Shown here: positions 34,066-43,414 of the stretch, in pieces
How positions within the stretch are numbered: position 1 is the stretch's first letter
Layout of the letters: every line of letters begins with the position of its first letter
DNA from: an uncultured Pseudomonadota bacterium
GTDB taxonomy: Bacteria > Pseudomonadota > Gammaproteobacteria > Steroidobacterales > Steroidobacteraceae
Assembly: GCA_903862885.1 (NCBI GenBank)
Contig: CAIOZU010000017.1
Location: 62,001-126,000, forward strand
Direction: 5' to 3'
DNA length: 64,000 nucleotides
Position numbers and translations under genes: made by a program
Notes under the pieces: generated by a model
What the model was told of the DNA's origin: nothing
Database searches by the model: none
What the model saw: only the letters and a program-made list of their open reading frames with translations

Positions 34066-35883
34066 TCAGAACATCCCCGAGGTGGACGGCGGCTCGCTAG
34101 GGCCGATAGCGCGCGAAGCGATCCAGTCACCGGTGATCATTTCTTCATATGACTGGCCGGGACCCACCATTGGGTAGACCCCAGCGTCGGGATCAATCAA
34201 CACTTCAAGAAAAGCGGGTCCATTAAAAGCGATGAATTCGGCGATGACAGCCGGCACATCTTCCTTTCGATCCAATCGGCGTACCCAAGGGAACTGGTCG
34301 GCTTCGGCGGCTTTTACGAAGTCTTTCTTATGCAATGACTTATCACTGGCAGACAAGCGGCCTTTAAAAAATAACTTCTGCCACTGCTTCACCATGCCAT
34401 CGCCAAAATTATTAAGAACGACGACTTTCACAGGCAAGTCATAGGTCGTCACGGTTTCCAGTTCTCCTAAGTTCATGCGAATACTGGCATCGCCGTCGAT
34501 ATCTATAACCAGGCGTTTTGGATGAGCAAATTGCGCTCCTATAGCGGCGGGCAACCCAAATCCCATGGTGCCCATACTCCCGGAGGTAAGCCACAAACGA
34601 GGGCTCTTAAAATCAAAATACTGGGCAGCCCACATCTGATGCTGCCCGACGCCTGTAGAGATAATAGCCTCTCCTTTGGTGAGTCGATTGATTTCCTCCA
34701 ACACATAATAAGGCTGAATAAGATCGCTATTTCGATCATAGTTCATGGCATACGTATGCTTAAGTTCTGCGCAATGAGCATGCCAAGGCCGCCAATCGCG
34801 CTTAAATGCCTTAGTCTTTCCGTAGGCAGTTAACTGAGACAGTGCGTCAGCCATGACACCCACATGACTCCAGTGCACTGCTTTAACCTTGCCAATCTCA
34901 GACACGTCAACATCAAGATGAGCGATATGCTTAGCGCCTGGCGCAAACCGAGGTGGCACAGCGGCGACGCGATCATCAAAGCGCGCGCCAACTGCTAAAA
35001 GAAAATCACAGTCATCCACAGCATAGTTCGCAAAAGCGGCACCATGCATACCTAACATTCTCATACAACGCGCATCGGTTGTATCCACCGATCCAAGACC
35101 CATCAGGGTGGTCACAACGGGTATCTGAAAAGTGTCTGCGAAATCCCGTAAAGCCGCTGTCGCCTCGCCGGCGATTACGCCGCCACCCGCATAGATCAAT
35201 GGCCGCTCACTCTGTGCCAGCATCGCAAAGAACGCTCCCAGCGCTGCCTCATCCAGACGCCGTGCAGAAACTGCCCGCAGCCGATTTCGGTAGCCCGGTA
35301 AAGACAAGTTGCCTTGGCCTTTGAAAACGCCTGACCAGTTCTGGACGTCTTTCGGGATATCGAGCACCACCGGACCAGGACGGCCAGTACGGGCGATTTC
35401 AAACGCAGTGCGGACGGTTTGCTCCAGACGAGTGGGATCGGTAATCAAAAAGACGTGTTTGGCCACCGATCCCATAATCGCTGAGACGGGAGCCTCCTGG
35501 AAGGCGTCCGTGCCAATGGCGGCGGTCGGCACCTGACCGCAGATGACCACCATCGGAATGGAGTCAGCCATGGAGTCCCGGATCGGCGTAACCGTATTGG
35601 TCGCTCCAGGGCCGGAGGTGACCATACAGACCCCCACCCGACCACTGGCCCGGGCGTAACCCGCCGCCATAAACCCAGCTCCTTGCTCATTAGCCGGCAC
35701 AATCAGCGGAATGGGCCGCTTTTTGGCGTCGGAATTGTGTACAAAAATTGCATCATAGGTGGGCAGAATAGCCCCACCGGAATACCCAAACACCACATCG
35801 ACACCCTCATCAGCGAGGATTTGCACAATCATCTCGGCCCCAGTCAATTGCTGGCCAGCCCGCGGGTGTTCCGTCGTCGTCAC
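34066..35883 (-). CDS. ilvI: Acetolactate synthase large (catalytic) subunit
   Basis: A 605-residue ThDP-dependent enzyme of valine/isoleucine synthesis. The N-terminal domain has the activating Glu region VPANEQGAGFMAAGYARASG, the FAD-binding middle domain follows, and the C-terminal ThDP motif is GDASIRMN...VVVLNN. Length is close to E. coli IlvB/IlvI (about 565-575) with a longer tail. The small subunit is not downstream, as is usual, but is encoded head-to-head on the other strand from 36021. The symbol is a choice among ilvB/ilvI/ilvG isozyme names. Confidence 0.95.
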   Translation of the reverse strand: MTTTEHPRAGQQLTGAEMIVQILADEGVDVVFGYSGGAILPTYDAIFVHNSDAKKRPIPLIVPANEQGAGFMAAGYARASGRVGVCMVTSGPGATNTVTPIRDSMADSIPMVVICGQVPTAAIGTDAFQEAPVSAIMGSVAKHVFLITDPTRLEQTVRTAFEIARTGRPGPVVLDIPKDVQNWSGVFKGQGNLSLPGYRNRLRAVSARRLDEAALGAFFAMLAQSERPLIYAGGGVIAGEATAALRDFADTFQIPVVTTLMGLGSVDTTDARCMRMLGMHGAAFANYAVDDCDFLLAVGARFDDRVAAVPPRFAPGAKHIAHLDVDVSEIGKVKAVHWSHVGVMADALSQLTAYGKTKAFKRDWRPWHAHCAELKHTYAMNYDRNSDLIQPYYVLEEINRLTKGEAIISTGVGQHQMWAAQYFDFKSPRLWLTSGSMGTMGFGLPAAIGAQFAHPKRLVIDIDGDASIRMNLGELETVTTYDLPVKVVVLNNFGDGMVKQWQKLFFKGRLSASDKSLHKKDFVKAAEADQFPWVRRLDRKEDVPAVIAEFIAFNGPAFLEVLIDPDAGVYPMVGPGQSYEEMITGDWIASRAIGPSEPPSTSGMF

Positions 35884-36020
35884 TACACTATTCCCCTATT
35901 CTCAACACTATGTTTTGCCCGTTTCTACGAGAGAGTAGCAATCAGGCGCGTCGGCGTCTATGCACCGCAAAATGAACCGCGGTATGCTGCTCGGCGAAAC
36001 CTCGAACTACCGGTCATTTC
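35884..36020. promoter_or_regulatory. Divergent promoter region between ilvI and ilvH
   Basis: These 137 bases must contain the promoters of both acetolactate synthase subunits, firing in opposite directions. The segment next to ilvI is AT-rich. I see no attenuator-like leader peptide with Ile/Val/Leu codon runs. Confidence 0.45.
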
Positions 36021-36488
36021 ATGCGTCACATCATCACTATTTTGCTGCAAAACGAAGCAGGCGCCCTCAGCCGAGTCGCCAATCTTTTTTCTACACGGGC
36101 CTATAACATAGAGTCATTGGCAGTCGCCCCCACCCTAGATGGGGCTGTTTCTAAAGTGACCTTGGTTACTACCGGAGATGACCTCGTCATAAGTCAATTA
36201 ATCAGCCAACTCCGAAAGCTCGTGGATGTGGTATCGGTTGAAGACATCACACAAACTCGTCATGCAGAACGTGAGTTGTTGTTAATTAAGCTACGCGCCA
36301 CCTCAACTAATGTCGCTGCTGTCAAAAAACTAATCGGCCAAACAGATGGCCATATTTTGTCAACATCCGATACGCAACTGGTTGCCGAAGTGATCGGCGA
36401 TGAAGCGAGCATTTCTACTTTTTTAACTAATGTATCCGCTCTGGCCGATATTGTTGACGCCGTTCGAAGCGGAACACTCGCGATCTAG
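36021..36488 (+). CDS. ilvH: Acetolactate synthase small (regulatory) subunit
   Basis: A 155-residue IlvH that binds valine and controls the large subunit. The N-terminal ACT domain is MRHIITILLQNEAGALSRVA, and the linker ERELLLIKLRA opens the C-terminal domain. Length fits E. coli IlvH (163). It is placed divergently from its catalytic partner ilvI, so the two subunits cannot come from one transcript and must be balanced through the shared 137-bp promoter region. Confidence 0.95.
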   Translation: MRHIITILLQNEAGALSRVANLFSTRAYNIESLAVAPTLDGAVSKVTLVTTGDDLVISQLISQLRKLVDVVSVEDITQTRHAERELLLIKLRATSTNVAAVKKLIGQTDGHILSTSDTQLVAEVIGDEASISTFLTNVSALADIVDAVRSGTLAI

Positions 36489-36534
36489 GCGTCATTCACA
36501 TACAGCGACGCATATCTTAAGGTCAGGGAAAATA

Positions 36535-37509
36535 TCAGAGCGTCAAAACGGTCTGGCCAGTTGTCACCCTCGCCTCTAAATCACGGTGAGCTTGTGCTGC
36601 ATTTGATAGCGCATAACGTTGGCCAATTTGGATCTTAACTACACCGCGCTCAACGATATCAAATAGCTCCCTTGAAGCGCGATTGAGTTCTGCCCGGGAG
36701 GCGATGTAGTCAAACAAGCTGGGTCGCGTGACAAATAATGATCCGCGCTTGGCCAGTTCAGATACAGAAAAAGGCGTGACCGGACCCGACGCATTGCCAT
36801 AACTGACCATTACACCTAAGCGACGAAGGCAATCTAGTGATTGGAAAAACGTGTCTTTACCGACTGCATCATAAACAATCGAGACCCCCTTCCCTCGCGT
36901 TAGCTCACGTACGCGACTCACTAAATCCTCACGTGGAGTCACAATCACTTCATGGGCACCATCAGCTCGCGCTAACGCAGCCTTAGCATCGCTACTGACA
37001 ACGCCAATTACCTCTGCACCCAGCGCACTCGCCCATTGACACAACAGCAGCCCAACTCCGCCCGCAGCTGCATGCACTAAGATCTGATCACCCTTCCGAA
37101 CCTTGCTCGTCCTGCGCAATAAATACTGGGCAGTTAAGCCTTTCAGCATCATCGCGGCACCTTGCTCGTCCGTGATACTTGCTGGCAATTTAACTAATTT
37201 TTCCGCGGGAACGTGCCGCACTTCAGCATATGAGCCGGGTGATGCGAGAACGTAAGCCACGCGCTCCCCCACCACCACGGAGGTCACTCCACTGCCCACC
37301 TCTTCAACCACCCCCGCAGCCTCACGACCCAGACCCGAAGGCAACGGTCGCGAATAAAGACCGGTGCGATCGTAAACATCAATGTAGTTGACACCCACCA
37401 CTGTATGCCGCACACGCACTTCATTCCGTTTCAGACGGGGCAATGAAATCTCAGACCACTGAAGCACCTCTGGGCCACCGGTCGTCAGCATGACGATGCC
37501 ATGAGTCAT
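36535..37509 (-). CDS. NADPH:quinone oxidoreductase, zinc-independent
   Basis: A 324-residue member of the medium-chain dehydrogenase superfamily, quinone oxidoreductase branch. Landmarks are HTVVGVNYIDVYDRTGLY, GREAAGVVEEVGSGV and the nucleotide-binding turn VHAAAGGVGLLLCQWA (AxxGGVG). The catalytic zinc cysteines of alcohol dehydrogenases are absent, as expected for QorA. It reduces quinones or enals with NADPH in the cytosol. The gene is convergent with ilvH and downstream of the ferredoxin gene on the same strand. Confidence 0.92.
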   Translation of the reverse strand: MTHGIVMLTTGGPEVLQWSEISLPRLKRNEVRVRHTVVGVNYIDVYDRTGLYSRPLPSGLGREAAGVVEEVGSGVTSVVVGERVAYVLASPGSYAEVRHVPAEKLVKLPASITDEQGAAMMLKGLTAQYLLRRTSKVRKGDQILVHAAAGGVGLLLCQWASALGAEVIGVVSSDAKAALARADGAHEVIVTPREDLVSRVRELTRGKGVSIVYDAVGKDTFFQSLDCLRRLGVMVSYGNASGPVTPFSVSELAKRGSLFVTRPSLFDYIASRAELNRASRELFDIVERGVVKIQIGQRYALSNAAQAHRDLEARVTTGQTVLTL

Positions 37510-37564
37510 TGTCTTCTACCTCACCACAATTCGCTGTTAACCCTGTCTATCGACCGTCATAGCG

Positions 37565-37951
37565 CTATGGGTCGAGCGGACTATGACCAATCTGCAAATC
37601 TTTGACCGGTTGGCCACCGATTAGATGTTCTTCAATGATGCGCTCAAGATTGTCCGGCGTGCAGGTGCCATACCAAATGCCCTCTGGATACACCACAGCG
37701 ACCGGTCCACGCCGGCAAATTCTTAAGCAACCCACTTTCGTTCTAAGTACAGCGCCCACCACATCCACTAATTGCCGATCTCTCAGGCGTTTTTTCAGGT
37801 ACATCCAGCTCGTTTGACAGGCTTCTAGCGGCGCACACTTACCCTCTCCGACACACAAGAATATGTGTCGCTTAGCGGAGTCAAGGCATAGGCCATCAAC
37901 AACTCGAGCGAGCGCCTCGTCGTCCATCTCCATGGGAGGCGCGCTGTTCAA
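37565..37951 (-). CDS. Thioredoxin-like [2Fe-2S] ferredoxin
   Basis: A 128-residue protein with the cysteine pattern of thioredoxin-fold [2Fe-2S] ferredoxins: Cys33 in [11 protein letters not shown] with Cys45, then Cys75 and Cys79 in [11 protein letters not shown]. The region [11 protein letters not shown] is typical of the family. It begins only 6 bp after the PII gene stop, from a TTG at 37951 or the ATG at 37933, so both are likely on one nitrogen-regulated transcript. Its redox partner is unknown. Confidence 0.82.
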   Translation of the reverse strand: MNSAPPMEMDDEALARVVDGLCLDSAKRHIFLCVGEGKCAPLEACQTSWMYLKKRLRDRQLVDVVGAVLRTKVGCLRICRRGPVAVVYPEGIWYGTCTPDNLERIIEEHLIGGQPVKDLQIGHSPLDP

Positions 37952-37957
37952 ATGAGA

Positions 37958-38323
<366 letters not shown>

Positions 38324-38353
38324 TTAGCGAAAATACGCTTCGTCTGCCTGACC

Positions 38354-38371
38354 TTGCAGTTTTCGTGCCGT
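38354..38371 (-). promoter_or_regulatory. Sigma-54 (-24/-12) promoter of the PII gene
   Basis: On the minus strand the sequence CGGCACGAAAACTGCA has the invariant GG and GC exactly 10 nt apart, matching TGGCACG-N4-TTGCA with two changes. It lies about 60 bp upstream of the PII start, leaving a normal leader. Such promoters need RpoN and an activator. Confidence 0.75.
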
Positions 38372-38420
38372 CTATTATATATAATAAAATCAATGAGTTG
38401 AACTTTGTCCGCAGAGGTTT

Positions 38421-38437
38421 TGCACCCAAGCGGCGCA
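38421..38437 (-). promoter_or_regulatory. NtrC-like enhancer site
   Basis: TGCACC-N5-GGCGCA differs by one base from the NtrC dyad TGCACC-N5-GGTGCA. It is centred about 65-70 bp upstream of the -24 box, the usual distance for an NtrC enhancer. Together with the -24/-12 box it argues for nitrogen-starvation control of the PII gene and probably of the ferredoxin gene. Confidence 0.65.
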
Positions 38438-38534
38438 CGCTGGCGCCATCCTGCCCGAGTTTAGTGCCAAACCATGACGGGATGAGGCAAAACAGGCTGC
38501 CACTGGTAAAGTGCGCCATCAGCTAGGAAATGAC

Positions 38535-39764
38535 ATGACAGACACGATTGCGATCGTCGGCGCCGGACAAGCGGCCTTGCAGACCGCTGAGAGCCTACGC
38601 CGCGGTGGCTTTGCCGGACACCTGGTGATGGTCAGCGACGAGCCGCATCCCGCTTATCAACGTCCACCTCTATCAAAAAAGTATCTGGCAGGTGAATTAC
38701 CCTTAGAAAGGATGTGGCTTAAGCCAGCAGCCTTTTACGAGAGCCATCAGGTAGATCTGAGGCTCAACGTCCGCGCCACCGCCATCCATCGTGACCGCCA
38801 GCAGCTCGAGCTGTCACAGGGTGAGCCCATACAATATTCCCAGCTGCTACTCGCCACGGGCGCTTCTCCGCGTCAATCAACGGCTCCCGGTGTTTCTCTT
38901 CAGGGCATTCATGCCCTGAGATCCATTAGCGATGCCGATCTCATCCGCGCTCGATTAAAGCCAGGCAGTCGCGTAGTCATCGTCGGTGGCGGTTATATGG
39001 GCCTTGAGGTTGCTGCCACCTGTCGCGGCCTAGGCTGCCAAGTGGACGTACTTGAAATGGGTGCGCGGGTAATGAATCGCGTAGTTGCCCCAGTGATTTC
39101 AGACTTTTTCACGGCAGAACACCGTCGGGCAGGCGTCAGCATTCACCTTGGCACGACGGTCACTGGGTTTCTGGCGGCCGCCTCTGACCCGACGCGCGTC
39201 GCTACGGTACTGGCATCCGATGGCAAAGAATACCCAGCCGATGAGGTCATTATTGCGATGGGCGTTCAACCCAATATAGATCTAGCCACACGCGCCGGCC
39301 TTGATTGCGAGAACGGCATCGCCGTGGACGAAACCTGCCGAACCAACGACCCACTTATCTTTTCTGCAGGTGACTGCTGTAGTCAGGTGAATCATCGCTA
39401 TGCAAAGCGCATCCGCTTAGAGTCAGTGGATAACGCCTTTGAGCAGGCTAAAACCGTCGCGTCCAATATGCTGGGTACGCGCACCGTCCATGACAAACTG
39501 CCTTGGTTCTGGTCAGACCAATATGACCTTAAAATACTCATCGTCGGACTCAATATTGACTATGACCAAGTGGTACTACGCGGCACCCCCGACAGTCGCA
39601 GCTTCTCTTGCGCGTATCTACGCGATGCGCGCCTCATTGCAATGGACTGTATTAACAACGCTAAAGATTATATGGCCGCTAAAAAACTCATCGCGGATAA
39701 ACCACTCTGTGATCTGTCGCGATTAGCTGACCCGACGATACCCCTAAAAGATACCGTCGCTTAA
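38535..39764 (+). CDS. FAD-dependent ferredoxin/rubredoxin reductase-like enzyme
   Basis: A 409-residue flavoprotein with two Rossmann dinucleotide folds: IAIVGAGQAALQTAESLR for FAD at the N-terminus and VVIVGGGYMGLEVAA for NAD(P)H around residue 150, then FSAGDC and a Reductase_C domain. The early PHPAYQRPPLSKKYLAG is characteristic of ferredoxin reductases serving P450 or dioxygenase systems. Start ATG at 38535 follows AGGAAA. No P450 or oxygenase lies nearby; the thioredoxin-like ferredoxin across the shared promoter region is a possible but unproven partner. Confidence 0.88.
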   Translation: MTDTIAIVGAGQAALQTAESLRRGGFAGHLVMVSDEPHPAYQRPPLSKKYLAGELPLERMWLKPAAFYESHQVDLRLNVRATAIHRDRQQLELSQGEPIQYSQLLLATGASPRQSTAPGVSLQGIHALRSISDADLIRARLKPGSRVVIVGGGYMGLEVAATCRGLGCQVDVLEMGARVMNRVVAPVISDFFTAEHRRAGVSIHLGTTVTGFLAAASDPTRVATVLASDGKEYPADEVIIAMGVQPNIDLATRAGLDCENGIAVDETCRTNDPLIFSAGDCCSQVNHRYAKRIRLESVDNAFEQAKTVASNMLGTRTVHDKLPWFWSDQYDLKILIVGLNIDYDQVVLRGTPDSRSFSCAYLRDARLIAMDCINNAKDYMAAKKLIADKPLCDLSRLADPTIPLKDTVA

Positions 39765-39808
39765 GCCATTCTGCAAACCATGGCCGCCAAACACAGGCGC
39801 GCCAATAA

Positions 39809-42800
39809 TTACTTCATGATCATCAAGAGGTCTTTAGCATCCACCTGCTGGCCAGGAACGATCAAGACTGACGAAACGACTGAGTCTTGCTCAGCCCGCA
39901 CCGCCGTTTCCATTTTCATCGCCTCAATGGTCACTAATGTATCGCCGCACGCCACCTTCTGACCTTCCACAGCATTGACTGTAATCACATGCCCGGGCAT
40001 CGGAGCGCCAATTTGCTTCGGATCAGAAATGTCCGCTTTGCGCGTCGGCGGCTTAGTAGCGACGTGGCTGCGGTCTGCCACTCGCACCGATCGCGGCTGT
40101 CCATTTAACTCAAAAAATACGGTGCGTGACCCGTCATCAGCCACCTCACTGGCGGCAATAAAACGGATGATCAAACTTTTGCCTCGCTCCAAATCAACCG
40201 TGATTTCATCACCCACCTGCATTCCATAAAAGAATGCTCCGGTCGGTAGCGCAGCCACATTGCCAAATCTCAGCCTATCCTTGGCATATTCAACAAACAC
40301 CTTGGGATACATTAAGTAAGAGGCCAACTCCGCATCCGTCACATCGCGACCGACTAATCTTTGCGCAGTAGCTTTTTGCAGACCCAGATCCAAAGCTGCC
40401 AACGCATCGCCTGGGCGACCCACCAGAGGCTGCCGACCTCTTAAAACCTTGCGCTGCAACGCTTCTGGAAAACCACCATAAGGCTGACCAATATCGCCAT
40501 GCAAAAACTGCACAACCGACTCCGGGAACGCCACCTCAACACTAGGATCCTCAACCTGCGCTCTCGTTAAGCCGCTTGTGACCATCTTGATCGCTAGGTC
40601 ACCGACCATTTTAGAGCTCGGTGTCACCTTAATCAGGTCGCCAAACATATCGTTCACTTCAGCATAAGCGCGCGCCACTTCAGGCCAACGATAGTCGGGT
40701 ATGCCAAGTGCACGAGCCTGCTCACGCAGGTTGGTGTACTGGCCGCCTGGCATACCATGCAGATACACCTCACTCGTACCCGCGCGGATATCGCTTTCAA
40801 ATGCGATATATCCATGCCGCACTTGTTCCCAGTAACCAGAGATCATCCGTATTTGGTCAGCGTCTAATTCCGTGTCAGTCGGCCCATAGCGTAAAGCCTC
40901 AACGACAGAGCCCAAATTAGGCTGCGATGTCAGCCCACTCATAGCGTCCATCGCGGTATCCACGGCATGACAGCCGGCCGCTACCGCTGCGAGCACGCTC
41001 GCACTTCCGATCCCACTCGTATCATGAGTATGAAAATGCAACGGCAGGCCCACTTCCTCTCTTAAGGCGGCAATTAAGGTGCTCGCTGCTTGTGGACGGC
41101 ATAGTCCGGCCATATCTTTTATGCAAAGCACATGCGCGCCTGCTCTCTCGAGTTCCTTGGCGAGTGACACATAATATTTCAGGTTGTACTTTGTCTCGTT
41201 TGGGTTCGCCAGATTGCCCGTATAGCAGATAGCCGCCTCTATCACCTTGCCTGATGAACCCACCGCATCGATCGCCACCCGCATATTTTCGACCCAGTTC
41301 AAAGGGTCAAATACTCTAAAAATGTCTACTCCGGCGGCGGCCGCCTGTTCAATAAAATAACGAACTACATTGTCAGGATAGTTTGTATAGCCAACGGCAT
41401 TCGCTGAGCGGAAAAGCATCTGGAGAAGCAAGTTAGGCATGGCCGTTCGCAACGCCGCCAGTCGCTCCCATGGATCCTCCTTTAAAAATCGCATCGCCAC
41501 GTCAAAAGTGGCGCCACCCCAGCATTCCACTGAGAACAATTCAGGTAAGCAGCTTGCGTAGTAAGGAGCAATGGCAACCATGTCGCGCGAACGCATACGG
41601 GTAGCCAGCAAGGATTGATGCGCATCGCGCATCGTGGTGTCAGTAATTAACGTTCGCTTCGACGCCAGCATCCAGTCGGCCAGCCCCTTCGGACCGACTC
41701 TATCGAGCACTTGCTTGGAGCCCTCAGGCAGCGGCTTCACTAAGGTGAGTTTTGGCAAGCGTACATCCGTCATGCGACTCGGTCGTTGGCGGCCACGCAC
41801 CTCAGCATTGCCGTTTACAATGATGTCACCGATAAAGTTCAGCAAGCGCGTCGCGCGATCACGACGTTTTGGAAAATTAAATAGCTCGGGGGTCGTGTCT
41901 ATGAAACGGGTCGTATAGTCGCCACTTTGAAACTGAGGATGAGAGATCACTTGATCAAGAAAGCGCAAGTTGGTCATCACTCCCCGAATTCTAAATTCCC
42001 ATAACGCGCGATGCATACGACGCTGCGTCTCTTCTGCAGTGGGGGCCCATGCAGTGACTTTTACAAGCAGCGAATCATACGATCGGCCAATAAAGGCGCC
42101 CGCGTAGGCGGTTCCTGCATCGAGACGAATACCAAATCCGGCAGGGCTGCGGTACGCAGTAATCTGGCCATAGTCAGGGCTGAATCCACTCTCGGGGTCT
42201 TCCGTAGTGACTCTGCACTGCAAGGCATGTCCGGAGACTCTTATGTCTGCCTGTGCTGGTACGCCGGACTCCAGCGTCCCAATATGATGGCCTTCCGCAA
42301 TGCGGATCTGCGCCTTCACAATGTCGATACCAGTGACTTCTTCGGTGACCGTATGCTCTACTTGAATACGCGGATTGACTTCAATGAAATAAAGCTTCCG
42401 AGTCTCTGCATCCTGCAGAAACTCAACCGTACCTGCGTTCTGATATTCTGCCGCTTGGCCGATGCGCACACCTAGATCGCACAGTTGTTGTCGCTCAGCG
42501 TCACTCATAAAAACGGCGGGCGCTCTCTCAACTACTTTCTGATTGCGGCGCTGTACGGTGCAATCACGCTCCCACAAGTGCACTAAGTTTCCGTGCCGAT
42601 CACCTAGCAACTGCACCTCAACATGGCGCGCGCGACGAATGAGCTTCTCAAGGTAAACCTCATCATTGCCGAATGCTGATTTCGCCTCTCGCCGAGCGGC
42701 CGGCACAAGATCTGCAAGCTCTGATTCAGTCTCAATCGTGCGCATACCACGACCGCCACCACCCCAGCTAGCCTTCAACATCAAGGGGTAGCCAACCTCG

Positions 42801-43276
42801 GCCGCAAGCTTCGCTACCTGCTTCATATCTGAAGGGAGCGGGCCAGTCGCCGGCATCACGGGAACGCCTGCTCGAACAGCGAGCTCGCGCGCTGACACTT
42901 TATTACCGAGGAGTCGCATCCTGTCTGGCGATGGACCTATAAAGATAATACCTGCTACAGCACACGCATCGGCGAAGTCAGGGTTCTCAGCGAGAAACCC
43001 ATATCCTGGGTGTATGGCCTGGCATTGGGATTCAACTGCAATACGGATAACGTCGTCTATATCTAAGTAGGCTTCAATCGGTCCTTTGCCAATACCGACT
43101 TGGTAACTCTCATCCGCTTTTGCACGATGTAATGAGAAACGATCCTCTTGTGAGTAGATCGCAATCGTACTAATGCCTAACTCGTTTGCCGCGCGCATGA
43201 CGCGAATAGCGATCTCACCTCGGTTAGCGATGAGCAGGCGGCGGATGGGGGTCGCCACCGGTAATTGACTTGACAT
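39809..43276 (-). CDS. pyc: Pyruvate carboxylase, single-chain
   Basis: A 1155-residue biotin enzyme that makes oxaloacetate from pyruvate and bicarbonate. Domains in order: biotin carboxylase (about 12-460, starting RRLLIANRGEIAIRV), carboxyltransferase (about 535-810, with LITDTTMRDAHQSL), the PYC/OADA allosteric region, and a C-terminal biotinyl domain with EAMKME, biotin on Lys1121. All are intact. The single-chain form is common in Alphaproteobacteria and Firmicutes but less so in Gammaproteobacteria, which often use PEP carboxylase or the two-subunit form. It is anaplerotic. It converges with the ferredoxin reductase gene. Confidence 0.96.
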   Translation of the reverse strand: MSSQLPVATPIRRLLIANRGEIAIRVMRAANELGISTIAIYSQEDRFSLHRAKADESYQVGIGKGPIEAYLDIDDVIRIAVESQCQAIHPGYGFLAENPDFADACAVAGIIFIGPSPDRMRLLGNKVSARELAVRAGVPVMPATGPLPSDMKQVAKLAAEVGYPLMLKASWGGGGRGMRTIETESELADLVPAARREAKSAFGNDEVYLEKLIRRARHVEVQLLGDRHGNLVHLWERDCTVQRRNQKVVERAPAVFMSDAERQQLCDLGVRIGQAAEYQNAGTVEFLQDAETRKLYFIEVNPRIQVEHTVTEEVTGIDIVKAQIRIAEGHHIGTLESGVPAQADIRVSGHALQCRVTTEDPESGFSPDYGQITAYRSPAGFGIRLDAGTAYAGAFIGRSYDSLLVKVTAWAPTAEETQRRMHRALWEFRIRGVMTNLRFLDQVISHPQFQSGDYTTRFIDTTPELFNFPKRRDRATRLLNFIGDIIVNGNAEVRGRQRPSRMTDVRLPKLTLVKPLPEGSKQVLDRVGPKGLADWMLASKRTLITDTTMRDAHQSLLATRMRSRDMVAIAPYYASCLPELFSVECWGGATFDVAMRFLKEDPWERLAALRTAMPNLLLQMLFRSANAVGYTNYPDNVVRYFIEQAAAAGVDIFRVFDPLNWVENMRVAIDAVGSSGKVIEAAICYTGNLANPNETKYNLKYYVSLAKELERAGAHVLCIKDMAGLCRPQAASTLIAALREEVGLPLHFHTHDTSGIGSASVLAAVAAGCHAVDTAMDAMSGLTSQPNLGSVVEALRYGPTDTELDADQIRMISGYWEQVRHGYIAFESDIRAGTSEVYLHGMPGGQYTNLREQARALGIPDYRWPEVARAYAEVNDMFGDLIKVTPSSKMVGDLAIKMVTSGLTRAQVEDPSVEVAFPESVVQFLHGDIGQPYGGFPEALQRKVLRGRQPLVGRPGDALAALDLGLQKATAQRLVGRDVTDAELASYLMYPKVFVEYAKDRLRFGNVAALPTGAFFYGMQVGDEITVDLERGKSLIIRFIAASEVADDGSRTVFFELNGQPRSVRVADRSHVATKPPTRKADISDPKQIGAPMPGHVITVNAVEGQKVACGDTLVTIEAMKMETAVRAEQDSVVSSVLIVPGQQVDAKDLLMIMK

Positions 43277-43414
43277 GACTTAGCCTCTCGAGAACACAGC
43301 CGCAAATGGCGGGACTCGAATTCCTGCCCAGTGGCAGCGGCATAATATCAGCGACTGTGCCTTATCGTGAGCCCAAGCGGGACTTTAGGCGCACCGCCAG
43401 CATAAACGCCGGCT

